From the IMG/VR virus record IMGVR_UViG_3300033151_001073, positions 1 through 42,749 of that record: a stretch of DNA of 42,749 nt, one strand, 5' to 3'. A program made the position numbers and the translations under genes. The stretch comes from a virus. The notes under the pieces were generated by a model that was not told the DNA's origin, ran no database searches, and worked only from the letters and a program-made list of their open reading frames with translations. Below, in pieces: positions 32,016-39,119 of the stretch; position 1 is the first letter of the stretch; each line of letters opens with the position of its first letter.

Positions 32016-32450
32016 TTAATTTTGAACTATGCGGCATCCATTTAATATAACATTTCCAAATTTTCCATCAACCTTTCCCCTGATTTTCACTACAGATCCC
32101 ATTTGCACTTCGGCCACTTCACTGGCATCTTTGTCGCTGAAGAAACATTGCACGGAAAAGAGCATCCCGCCAGCGTACAATGCAATGTAAATTTGGCTTA
32201 GCAAATCCTTTGCGCGACCGGTCACTTTTCCGGAGACAACAATAACCTTGCCTTTGTACTTCAGATCGGCGGCAATTTCGTTTTCGCTGTATTCATCCAT
32301 GAGTTGTATGGCCGTAACCTCATACGCCGGAGTTACCTCAGATCCAAAATCGCCGATACTATCCTTAAAATACCATCCCAGAACCACCAAACAAATGACA
32401 GCAAAAATCAGAGTTGAATGTGTTTGTTTGCTTTCGGGTTTCTCGCTCAT
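32016..32450 (-). CDS. Membrane-anchored OB-fold protein (tRNA_anti-like)
   Basis: A 144-residue minus-strand protein. One N-terminal membrane helix (LIFAVICLVVLGWYF) is followed by an OB-fold domain: AIQLMDEYSENEIAADLKYK, GKVIVVSGKVTG, QCFFSDKDASEVAEVQMGS, VVKIRGKVDGKFGNVI. This is the tRNA_anti-like family, whose roles are poorly known. Placed beside the repressor and convergent with the lysis genes, it may be a lysogen-expressed moron, for example in superinfection exclusion. AAGGGG precedes the start only weakly. Confidence 0.75.
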   Translation of the reverse strand: MSEKPESKQTHSTLIFAVICLVVLGWYFKDSIGDFGSEVTPAYEVTAIQLMDEYSENEIAADLKYKGKVIVVSGKVTGRAKDLLSQIYIALYAGGMLFSVQCFFSDKDASEVAEVQMGSVVKIRGKVDGKFGNVILNGCRIVQN

Positions 32451-32462
32451 GACCGCTACCCC

Positions 32463-32666
32463 TTATTTCTCGAAAGATAATTTAAAACAAAACCGAAAAA
32501 TCATATAAGTACGCCCATTCCGTCCAATCCGAAACATCCGGTAAATGGCGAATCGTCGGAATTTCCGTAAAATGGTTGGTTTAATGCGGGTGTGGATGTG
32601 CCCTTCAACTACTTTGTAGACCGTGCCGTGTTTATACCCCCATTTTCCGGGCCACTGTTGTTGCAC
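32463..32666 (-). CDS. Possible small overlapping gene
   Basis: A GTG at 32666 follows GGAGGCGGGGCA at good spacing and opens a 67-residue, very basic frame (GTVYKVVEGHIHTRIKP, ILRKFRRFAIYRMFR). It overlaps the 3' end of the repressor gene by 58 bases and fills the gap before the OB-fold gene. It might be translated, but it lacks recognisable family features and could be chance. Confidence 0.3.
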   Translation of the reverse strand: MQQQWPGKWGYKHGTVYKVVEGHIHTRIKPTILRKFRRFAIYRMFRIGRNGRTYMIFRFCFKLSFEK

Positions 32667-33376
32667 TGCCCCGCCTCCAAGGAGGCGATAGATTTTTTTA
32701 CGTTTTCCAACTCTTTTTCTAATTTTCTTTGACGGAATTCGAGTTGCTCTTTCTCAATTTTAGCCTTCTTTCTCTCAATTTTAGCCTTCTTTCTCTCAAT
32801 TTTAGCCTTCTTTCTCTCAATGATTTTTTCGTGAAACTCTTTGATATTCGATTTGAGCGCTTCTATCGTGCCTCGTTCACCGCTGTCAAATATCTCAATG
32901 ACTGTATCAATGTACTCCTGATCCGGGTGGGGTTGCCCAAAAAGGGTTTGCGGCATAAAGGTTCCGTCCCTGGGTTCTGTGTAGAGCTGCGGGCGGCTGT
33001 CGCGGCCTTGGTCTTTGGGTATGCCGATATTTTCTTCAGGTTCCGGATACGGTTCTGGGGTGATACCGCCATTATTGCTGTCTTTGTCTGAGTTGTTCTC
33101 TTTACTGTTACGTTTTTTTGGATTAGCGCATAATGCACAGAGTTTCTTTATATCCTCTGGCAAGTCGTCAAGATTTAGGATTACTTCAATATCATGATCA
33201 GGGATGGATTTCCTACGGATCCAGGTAGCAATTAGCTTGTTGCTGTTTACATTAATTTTTTTCCCAGCCTTTTTGTATAAATCTGCCTTCCATTTTTTGT
33301 TGCCAGAAACTCGCACACTATAGTGTGCCGCAAGCGCTTGAAAAAACTTATCCACAATATTTTTATACTTTGTCAT
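32609..33376 (-). CDS. Probable lysogeny repressor with coiled-coil C-terminus
   Basis: A 255-residue minus-strand protein that diverges from the early genes, the usual place of the CI gene. Residues 1-75 look like a helix-turn-helix (LYKKAGKKINVNSNKLIATW, IRRKSIPDHDIEVILNL). A proline/acidic linker follows, then residues 165-235 form a coiled coil with three exact ERKKAKI heptads. No S24 peptidase motif (cleavage Ala-Gly or catalytic Ser/Lys) is visible, so SOS self-cleavage is unlikely. No Shine-Dalgarno precedes the ATG at 33376, so it may be leaderless, as for lambda cI. Confidence 0.7.
   Translation of the reverse strand: MTKYKNIVDKFFQALAAHYSVRVSGNKKWKADLYKKAGKKINVNSNKLIATWIRRKSIPDHDIEVILNLDDLPEDIKKLCALCANPKKRNSKENNSDKDSNNGGITPEPYPEPEENIGIPKDQGRDSRPQLYTEPRDGTFMPQTLFGQPHPDQEYIDTVIEIFDSGERGTIEALKSNIKEFHEKIIERKKAKIERKKAKIERKKAKIEKEQLEFRQRKLEKELENVKKSIASLEAGQCNNSGPENGGINTARSTK
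32755..32817 (-). repeat. Three 21-bp tandem repeats in the repressor gene
   Basis: CAATTTTAGCCTTCTTTCTCT recurs at 32755, 32776 and 32797 without change, each unit coding one coiled-coil heptad (ERKKAKI). Copy number could vary without shifting the frame. Confidence 0.9.
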
Positions 33377-33398
33377 TTCAATGGTTTAAAGCGTTTTC

Positions 33399-33460
33399 GG
33401 AGTCAATAGAGCCATCGGATACAATTTTTTCACTTGACTCCGTTGACTCCAATGTATAAT
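33399..33460 (+). promoter_or_regulatory. Repressor operators and early promoter
   Basis: TTGACTCC occurs at 33434-33441 and 33443-33450, and inverted (GGAGTCAA) at 33399-33406. TTGACT at 33434 and TATAAT at 33455-33460 (15-base spacing) make a rightward promoter that these boxes overlap. The region separates the leftward repressor gene from the rightward early genes, as an operator should. Confidence 0.65.
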
Positions 33461-33529
33461 CTTGCACCGTCACGACATAAAAACACATTTCATCCACCAG
33501 GAACGTACCGACTTAAGGGGGTAAAAATC

Positions 33530-33685
33530 ATGTCTCTTGATACAAACCAAAAATTACAAGTTATGGCCCTTGCCGCCCAAACTTCAACAGCCAAAGACGC
33601 CGTTGGCGGATTTGAAACGCACTACAGTAAAATGCTCTATTTGTTGGAGCGTGACCAATCCGAGAACAAGACGGATAGGGATTAA
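33530..33685 (+). CDS. Small first gene of the early operon
   Basis: A 51-residue protein; the ATG at 33530 has AGGGGGT nine bases upstream. It is the first gene after the proposed early promoter and operators. No DNA-binding motif is apparent. The stop lies inside the 3' end of an opposing small gene. Confidence 0.55.
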   Translation: MSLDTNQKLQVMALAAQTSTAKDAVGGFETHYSKMLYLLERDQSENKTDRD

Positions 33686-33849
33686 TCCCCTTCATCTTTC
33701 TTGTTGGCATCCTCTCGGAGTTCTTTGAGTTTCAAATATAGTTCATTCAGGTTTGAGGCAAGCGAACCCATATTTTTTGTGCTTCCAGCATAGGCCACCG
33801 TGATTTCAACCGCTTGTTTCAAACACAATGCTTTGTAATCTTGATCCAT
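33682..33849 (-). CDS. Small minus-strand protein
   Basis: ATG at 33849 after TTGGAGCAATC gives a 55-residue protein: MDQDYKALCLKQAVEITVAY, a glycine/serine turn (AGSTKN), and a long helix ending in a basic/acidic tail. It is of the type seen beside phage regulator genes. It lies between two plus-strand genes and converges with the first, overlapping by four bases. Confidence 0.55.
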   Translation of the reverse strand: MDQDYKALCLKQAVEITVAYAGSTKNMGSLASNLNELYLKLKELREDANKKDEGD

Positions 33850-33878
33850 GATTGCTCCAAATTTAAAAGGGTTTAGTT

Positions 33879-34184
33879 ATGTTACGTACCAGATTGAATA
33901 AAATTATACAAGCCCACCGACAGAAAAGCCGAAACCGGGCTGCCTTGATGTGCCTGGTAGAACTCGGGTTTCCATTATGCGACATCCGATCTTCCTTGCT
34001 GAGATTAAACCGCATTAAGGTTCCGTCATTAGCGAAACATGACAACACCTTAAACCCATCCACACTTTATAATACGCTGAAAGGTTTAAGGCCGCACCCA
34101 AAATCAAAACAGGTGTGTGCCAATGCCCTCGGGGTCGATGTTACAGAGCTTTTTCCGAAGTCGACTGATGCCCAAGGCAATTAA
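33879..34184 (+). CDS. Small DNA-binding protein (Cro/Ner-like)
   Basis: A 101-residue protein at the Cro position, downstream of the early promoter. The C-terminal part is a lambda-type HTH: STLYNTLKGLRPHPKSKQV followed by NALGVDVTELFPKS, the Ner/Nlp or Cro pattern. The N-terminal 60 residues are basic. It could shut off the repressor gene or early promoter. AAAAGGG lies at a distance from the ATG at 33879; the start is reasonable. Confidence 0.65.
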   Translation: MLRTRLNKIIQAHRQKSRNRAALMCLVELGFPLCDIRSSLLRLNRIKVPSLAKHDNTLNPSTLYNTLKGLRPHPKSKQVCANALGVDVTELFPKSTDAQGN

Positions 34185-34236
34185 ATAATACCTGAACGGT
34201 ACAATGTCAGAATAAGACACGGGAGGTTTTTTCCTT

Positions 34237-34674
34237 ATGCAGGATGTGATTGATCTTCTGGACGTAGCAGCAAAGAATTACCCCATGAAAGCCCTCGCCC
34301 CTGACATTGGGAAGGCCGAGAGCACCCTTCGAAACGAGCTGACCCAGCAGGATGGATACAAACTGGGGCTCATCACGTCATATCAAATCCTCAAACTCAC
34401 CAAAGATTTCCGCCCCCTGGACCGGTTAGAGAAACTGCTGGGCCGGGTGGCGTTTGTTTTACCCAGGGCAACGGCAACCGATATGCCCACCCTGATGCAG
34501 TTGACCGGAGACCTGACCCGGGAATTCGGTGAACACATGACAGCATTGGGGACGGGCCTGGCAGATGGGAAATTAGACAAAGACGAAATTAAACTCTGCG
34601 TCAAAGAGTTATCGGAAGTTGTTGATGTGAGCATAAGGCTTAAGGCGTACCTTGAGCAATTGGAATCAAGTTAG
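34237..34674 (+). CDS. CII-family regulatory protein
   Basis: A 145-residue protein with the phage regulatory CII pattern (PF06892-like): QDVIDLLDVAAKNYPMKALA, IGKAESTLRNELTQQDGYKL, then LGLITSYQILKLTKDFRPLD and a helical C-terminus (VVDVSIRLKAYLEQLE). GGGAGG precedes the ATG at 34237. Such proteins act in the lysis-lysogeny decision. It follows the Cro-like gene, in lambda-like order. Confidence 0.8.
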   Translation: MQDVIDLLDVAAKNYPMKALAPDIGKAESTLRNELTQQDGYKLGLITSYQILKLTKDFRPLDRLEKLLGRVAFVLPRATATDMPTLMQLTGDLTREFGEHMTALGTGLADGKLDKDEIKLCVKELSEVVDVSIRLKAYLEQLESS

Positions 34675-34677
34675 CTG

Positions 34678-34881
34678 ATGTCTACACTACAGATACAAAC
34701 ACCGGAACGTCGTCTCCTTGCCGCCATTTTGCTTCAAGCCAGAAAGGACGCCAGGGGCACCATGAACGTACGTCCATCAACACAGGCGGCGGCGGTGCGA
34801 TGGTTGCGCCAGGGGGACGCAGATTGGATCTGTCACATCCTGGGCTTGGACACAAGCAGGGTTCGTGAACAAACGTTTTAG
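34678..34881 (+). CDS. Small early protein (unknown function)
   Basis: A 67-residue protein. The ATG at 34678 is four bases after the preceding stop. The middle is basic (LLQARKDARGTMNVRPSTQA) and the end has a tryptophan motif (WLRQGDADWICHILGL). Similar small early phage proteins exist without assigned function. It is probably co-translated with the CII-like gene. Confidence 0.65.
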   Translation: MSTLQIQTPERRLLAAILLQARKDARGTMNVRPSTQAAAVRWLRQGDADWICHILGLDTSRVREQTF

Positions 34882-35131
34882 GATTGAGAATGGAATTCGC
34901 GGGGAATTATTAAAAGATATAACGTTATGATTTCAAAGCGTTATTCTAATTCCCCTTTCCCCCATTAACTTTTTATCAGACCAATATCCAATATGCATTT
35001 TGCATCCAATAAAGAGCGGGTCCTCCCTGGAGATACTTTCTATACGGCACAAAGAGGCTCGATACTCGCGAATTTTTAAAAATGAAATGGAATTGGAAAA
35101 ATGGAAAACTTCAAAATCAAAGGGATCAACG
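34882..35131 (+). other. 250-bp segment between early genes
   Basis: It has no convincing gene. GGGGAATTA (34901-34909) and TAATTCCCC (34947-34955) form a 9-bp stem around a smaller AACG/CGTT stem, followed by a T/C run, which could end transcription or form a structured leader. Short frames at 34993 and 35101 lack support. Confidence 0.45.
34901..34955 (+). terminator. Hairpin in early operon, possible terminator
   Basis: Perfect 9-bp arms GGGGAATTA/TAATTCCCC with an inner AACG...CGTT stem. It is followed by CTTTCCCCC rather than a strong T run, so intrinsic termination is possible but not certain. Confidence 0.4.
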
Positions 35132-35668
35132 ATGCTTTATGGCAAGAATATAGCAGGTCAAAAGCGCGGGGATCTCATCGTCGTTAAATTGAAAGATCCA
35201 AGCGCGGTAGGTGTCAGGCGATTATGGGAGTGCAAATGTGATTGTGGAAATACGCACTTCGTAGTCGAGAGCAATTTGATTTATAAAAAATTTACGAAAT
35301 CATGCGGCTGCCGTAAACGGGGGAGAAAACCGAGAGATATAACAAATAAAAAATATGGCCGACTCACTGCCAAAGAAATAGTGCGTATGGACAAAACCAA
35401 CGGCGCCGTTTGGATGTGCCTATGTGATTGTGGAAATATACATATCGTGCTGCTTACCAATCTAATTCAGGGTGACACAACTTCCTGTGGCTGCAGGTCT
35501 ACAGGTGACAGATCTGATATTGGTGAATTAACAAAAGGGTATATTCTCAGAACTTTGATTAGAGGGACATCTTTAAAGAGGTCAGAAATTCCGGATGATA
35601 TTATAGCGTTAAAAGCCTTATTGTTGACGGCAAAACAGGAGGTTAAAAATGCAGAAAATGGATATTAA
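35132..35668 (+). CDS. Double zinc-ribbon-like protein
   Basis: With ATG 35132 (AAAGGG upstream) the protein has 178 residues. It holds two copies of one module: WECKCDCGNTHF followed by SCGCR, and WMCLCDCGNIHI followed by SCGCR. In each a CxCxCG and a CGC provide four cysteines for a metal site. Between them lies NKKYGRLTAKE, seen in the same family. The module occurs in phage proteins near HNH or AP2 domains and is probably DNA-binding; no nuclease domain is visible here. The frame extends upstream to a TTG at 35000. Confidence 0.65.
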   Translation: MLYGKNIAGQKRGDLIVVKLKDPSAVGVRRLWECKCDCGNTHFVVESNLIYKKFTKSCGCRKRGRKPRDITNKKYGRLTAKEIVRMDKTNGAVWMCLCDCGNIHIVLLTNLIQGDTTSCGCRSTGDRSDIGELTKGYILRTLIRGTSLKRSEIPDDIIALKALLLTAKQEVKNAENGY

Positions 35669-35939
35669 CACTATCAGGACAATTTTAGCGGAGGAAATCG
35701 GTAAACTCAGGGATGGCCAAACTACAGCGGCCAATGTGAATGCGATTACCAACGCGACCGGAAAAATATTGTCAACTGTCAAACTGGAAATGGAATATCA
35801 CAAATTAATCGGAAAGACTCCGAATATCGATTTTATCAAGGTGAGCAGTAAAAAAGCGATCGGAAATGGTGCTAGTGAGAACAAGAATACTTCCGAAAAA
35901 ACCCCGAAAATCAATCAACTCAAGAATGTTGGTAAATAG
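35649..35939 (+). CDS. Conserved small phage protein before the integrase
   Basis: A 96-residue protein. AGGAGG precedes the ATG at 35649. It includes ILAEEIGKLRDGQTTAANVN and GKILSTVKLEMEYHKLIG with TPNIDF, a conserved pattern in phages next to integrases or replication genes. The tail is lysine/asparagine rich (SENKNTSEKTPK). Function unknown; a regulator or structural adaptor are both possible. Confidence 0.65.
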   Translation: MQKMDINTIRTILAEEIGKLRDGQTTAANVNAITNATGKILSTVKLEMEYHKLIGKTPNIDFIKVSSKKAIGNGASENKNTSEKTPKINQLKNVGK

Positions 35940-35983
35940 GACCCGATAAAATGATTGCTTCCCTTTCACACTCCCATGCTATG

Positions 35984-36015
35984 ATTCCCCCATTTCAATA
36001 TGAAATGGGGGGAAT
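35984..36015 (+). promoter_or_regulatory. Long palindrome upstream of the integrase start
   Basis: ATTCCCCCATTTCA (35984-35997) and TGAAATGGGGGGAAT (36001-36015) are inverted with one extra G; the spacer is ATA. It could be an operator or hairpin controlling integrase. ATTTCAATATG within it recurs in the attachment region at 37237. Confidence 0.65.
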
Positions 36016-36019
36016 GGAG

Positions 36020-37180
36020 ATGAGAGGCGGTATTTACACAAGGGAAAAGTGCCCGGAATGCGGGCGCAATTTCAAGGATAATGGGAGGAACGGGCTCCAA
36101 TGCATGGATCACCCGAGGCACTGGGCGCGCCGGAATTTTTCGGTTCGGTTTTTATCTATCCACCGCGAATTCAAATATTACGAAAAAGCATCCCGTTTTT
36201 TAAATGGGCTTCGCTATGAGGTGGACGCACAAAAATTTGACGTTCGCGATTATCAAGAAAAAAGTAAACCCTTAGCTTTTGAAAATCTAGCAGATACCTG
36301 GCTTGAAGTAAAACGTCAGGGTGGCATTAAAAAAGGCTCTTTCAAAAACATCAACACCCACATGAAGCGGGCAATTGCTAATTTTGGAATTCAAAATATA
36401 AAAGCAATATCCTCGTTTGACATTCAAACTTATCTATTGGGCCTTTCAGATCTATCCAGTAAATCGCAACACAACCACATGAGCACATTACGACAGTTTT
36501 GGAGATGGGTGGTATCAATGGATGAATCAATTCCGCTCCCGACATTTCCAACGGTATCTTTTACCTTGGGGTGGAGGAAAACTATATCTAAAAAATTACA
36601 GCAAGATATTTTAGGAGAAATCCAAAGAATTGCACCTAAGAAGGTTTGGATAGGGATCAAATTTCTTTGTATTTATTTCAATGTACGGCCTGGTGAGCTT
36701 TTAGCAATTCTTGAGAGCGATATTGAGCTTGACCGGGCCAGGATTTGGATCCGTAAAACAAAAGAGCGAGAAGCAAAATTCCTGTATTTGTTAGACGATG
36801 ATGTGGAATTGTTATCAGCACTTCCATCGGTAATCAATAAAACCATGCGGTTTTTCAGGCATGACTCTGGAGTTAGTGGAACACAAAAATGCGCACCTTA
36901 TGGCGAAAAATATTTTTATAAATGGTGGAAACGTGCATCCGGTAACCTTGAAATTCACGACGTTGATTTATACGGCGGCACGCGGCATTCAACAGTTCAG
37001 TATTTAAGAGATGAAGGAGTTACTCCGGAGGAACTTCGCATGGCTTCGGGTCATGCAACCAGCAGGGCTTTTACCAGATATTTTGGGAAATCGCCGGACT
37101 ATTTGAGAAGGATTTACGCGGGGAAAACCCGTACGACTTCGGTCACGGAAATCGTACGGGATAAGAAGGTAAGCCATTGA
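36020..37180 (+). CDS. int: Tyrosine-family integrase
   Basis: Site-specific recombinase that inserts the phage into the host chromosome. With ATG 36020 (GGGGGGAATGGAG upstream) it has 386 residues; an ATG at 35951 would extend it through the palindrome. An N-terminal zinc ribbon (CPECGRNFKDNG, then CMDHPRHW) precedes a SAM-like core-binding domain (NINTHMKRAIANFGIQNIKA). Catalytic elements: FNVRPGELLAI (first Arg), LYGGTRHSTVQYLRDEG (Arg-His), ASGHATSRAFTRYF (His, and the Tyr nucleophile). The attachment site is directly downstream. Confidence 0.95.
   Translation: MRGGIYTREKCPECGRNFKDNGRNGLQCMDHPRHWARRNFSVRFLSIHREFKYYEKASRFLNGLRYEVDAQKFDVRDYQEKSKPLAFENLADTWLEVKRQGGIKKGSFKNINTHMKRAIANFGIQNIKAISSFDIQTYLLGLSDLSSKSQHNHMSTLRQFWRWVVSMDESIPLPTFPTVSFTLGWRKTISKKLQQDILGEIQRIAPKKVWIGIKFLCIYFNVRPGELLAILESDIELDRARIWIRKTKEREAKFLYLLDDDVELLSALPSVINKTMRFFRHDSGVSGTQKCAPYGEKYFYKWWKRASGNLEIHDVDLYGGTRHSTVQYLRDEGVTPEELRMASGHATSRAFTRYFGKSPDYLRRIYAGKTRTTSVTEIVRDKKVSH
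37128..37160 (+). repeat. Inverted repeat inside the integrase 3' end
   Basis: CCCGTACGA (37128-37136) and TCGTACGGG (37152-37160) are perfect inverted arms separated by 15 bases, about 40 bases from the attachment core. Their position suits arm-type integrase or excisionase sites. CCGTACGA also occurs in the C4 stem and the iterons at 10921. Confidence 0.6.
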
Positions 37181-37250
37181 AATGATTTCATTATAGTGGT
37201 GGAGGCGGCGGGAGTCGAACCCGCACGCCTTCAATCATTTCAATATGTTA
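37176..37250 (-). other. Attachment site (attP) containing a tmRNA/tRNA 3' end
   Basis: On the minus strand, bases 37230-37198 read GCGTGCGGGTTCGACTCCC followed by GCCGCCTCCACCA: a T-arm with a perfect five-base stem, an acceptor 3' strand and an encoded CCA. TTCGACTCC and the A before CCA are more typical of tmRNA (ssrA) than of most tRNAs. It lies directly downstream of int, as expected when int targets such a gene. ATTGAAATGATT (37176-37187) and its inverse (37233-37244) flank the core. Confidence 0.75.
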
Positions 37251-37340
37251 GCATGCCTTCCGTAATCTTCTAGTACACCTCCTCTCAAAATTTCGTTAAA
37301 AAAATACATTTAATTGGCATTTGTCGTTAAGAGGATTTCT

Positions 37341-38909
37341 GTGGCTGAAACCGATATCCCCATTGAGGAACTGGTTCGAAAGCGGGTGGAGGCGGAAAAA
37401 AGCGCGGGGGCGGATCCGCCGCCTGCAAAAAGCCCGGCTGCAACCGGTGGGAACGGGAATATTACTCGGAAATTCGTCCGGGATTGCTTGAAAGCCAATC
37501 AGCTCGGGGACGGCTTGCTGTATGCGGCGCTACACCAGGGGAAATTTGCATTGAATATGAAAACCTTGGAGTGGATTAGATGGGCCGGACATTTCTGGAC
37601 CTTGGATGAGATGGAAGAATCACTGGCCAGCGTCGAAACCGTAGCACAGCGGTACCTCGAAGAGGCTAGGGATATTGTAGCCGATATTGATCAGGCCATG
37701 AAAAAGGATGATCAAGAGACAGCGACCGCATTAAAGAAAACCCAGAAGAATATTTATGGCCGGGTCCAATGGTTGCGAGGGGAAAACGGCCGCAAAAACT
37801 GCCGGAAGTTCGCGGCTGTGAACCTGGATAATCCGTTGGCGATATCCGGCAATGAGTTGGATCAGGACCCATGGCTGTTTGCGTGCCAGAACGGCGTGAT
37901 TGATTTGCGGACAGGCGACATGCGGCCCGGGCGCCCGGAGGACTGGATCAGCAAGGCCAGTCCCATAGAATATCCGGGCATTGATGCAAAACCCACAGTT
38001 TGGGAACAAACCCTACTTCAGATTTTTGACGGCGATCAGGAATTGGTGGATTACATGCAGCGCCTCCTGGGGTACGGCATGGCCGGCCTGACGGATGAAG
38101 CGGTTTTGCCCATCATGTGGGGGAAGTACCGTAACGGAAAAACAACAATCGTGGAAAAGATCAAACGCATTTTGGGGCCTTTGTCAACGCCCGTTCAATC
38201 CGAAATGCTATTGGATCAGGGCCGGAACCAAAGCGCCGCCGCCGCCAGTCCGGACGTCATGTCCCTGAAAGGCGTTCGGATTGCGTTTGGATCCGAATCG
38301 GATGAAGGCCGGCGGTTTTCAACAGCCAAGGTGAAATGGCTTTCCGGATCGGATAGCCTGGTGGCTCGCTCTCCTTACGATCGCCGTACCACAACATTTA
38401 CACCGACCCACCTCCTGATTCTCCTGACCAACAATCGCCCTCATGCCCCGGCCAATGATTTGGCGTTTTGGATCCGGGTTCAGCTGATCCCTTTTCCGTT
38501 GTCGTTTATTGATAATCCCGTGCGGGACAATGAGCGCCTTCGGGACAAATCGATCCCTGATAGGTTGATAAAAGAAGAGCCTGAAATCCTTTCGTGGCTC
38601 GTTCGTGGCTGTTTGCGGTGGCAACGGGACGGGCTTGCGCCGCCGAAGGTGATTCTGGATGCCACAAAAGCCTATCAGCGCGAAGAGGATATGTTGGCGG
38701 ATTTCCTGGAGCAGAGATGCCATCTTGACCCAAAATCTCAAATTTCCGCCTCTGATATTTACGACGCGTTTAAAGAATGGCATTCCGAAAATGTGAGCAA
38801 GAAATACACTGTTAGTCAGAAGAAATTTGGAATGTTAATGAAGGATAAGTTCGATAAGGTTAAACGTGGCACCTATTTTTACAAAGGCCTGCGTTTAATG
38901 GTGGCGTGA
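37341..38909 (+). CDS. SF3/D5-type replicative helicase (phage primase-helicase C-terminal half)
   Basis: A 522-residue protein with the D5_N plus SF3 layout of P4-like replication proteins. D5_N region: FACQNGVIDLRTGDMRPG; Walker A: GKYRNGKTT (about residues 261-269); later FGSESDEG and LLILLTNNRPHAP (sensor 1). The N-terminal primase of P4 alpha is missing; a separate primase lies downstream. Residues about 450-522 form the C-terminal module ending FDKVKRGTYFYKGLRLMVA, shared with two other genes. GTG 37341 with AAGAGG is the likely start. Confidence 0.92.
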   Translation: MAETDIPIEELVRKRVEAEKSAGADPPPAKSPAATGGNGNITRKFVRDCLKANQLGDGLLYAALHQGKFALNMKTLEWIRWAGHFWTLDEMEESLASVETVAQRYLEEARDIVADIDQAMKKDDQETATALKKTQKNIYGRVQWLRGENGRKNCRKFAAVNLDNPLAISGNELDQDPWLFACQNGVIDLRTGDMRPGRPEDWISKASPIEYPGIDAKPTVWEQTLLQIFDGDQELVDYMQRLLGYGMAGLTDEAVLPIMWGKYRNGKTTIVEKIKRILGPLSTPVQSEMLLDQGRNQSAAAASPDVMSLKGVRIAFGSESDEGRRFSTAKVKWLSGSDSLVARSPYDRRTTTFTPTHLLILLTNNRPHAPANDLAFWIRVQLIPFPLSFIDNPVRDNERLRDKSIPDRLIKEEPEILSWLVRGCLRWQRDGLAPPKVILDATKAYQREEDMLADFLEQRCHLDPKSQISASDIYDAFKEWHSENVSKKYTVSQKKFGMLMKDKFDKVKRGTYFYKGLRLMVA

Positions 38910-38913
38910 TACC

Positions 38914-39099
38914 GGACCATAGGGACCATTGGACCTTATACGCGCATAACCGCCTATAACCATATCACTGTTTTCAATATCGGGGTTTACTGCTTTTAAT
39001 GTCCCATTGTCCATTTAAAGGTAAAAAGAATGAGTAAGTAGTTTAATTAAAAAGAGAATTCCTTTGGACCATTGGTCTGGACCTTCCTGGACGATAGGG
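38914..39099 (+). other. Probable replication origin with iterons
   Basis: GGACCATAGG (38914), GGACCATTGG (38923 and 39066) and degenerate GGACCTT/GGACGATAGG (38931, 39079, 39089) flank an AT-rich stretch at about 38936-39060. Iterons around AT-rich DNA next to an SF3 helicase gene match P4-like origins. No gene is present here. Confidence 0.6.
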
Positions 39100-39119
39100 A
39101 GGATCGAGGGTGGACGAAA

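Noticed and set aside
37196-37282. Complete tRNA gene on the minus strand
   Set aside because: Acceptor and T arms pair, but I could not fold credible D and anticodon arms, so only a 3' end fragment used as attachment site is supported.
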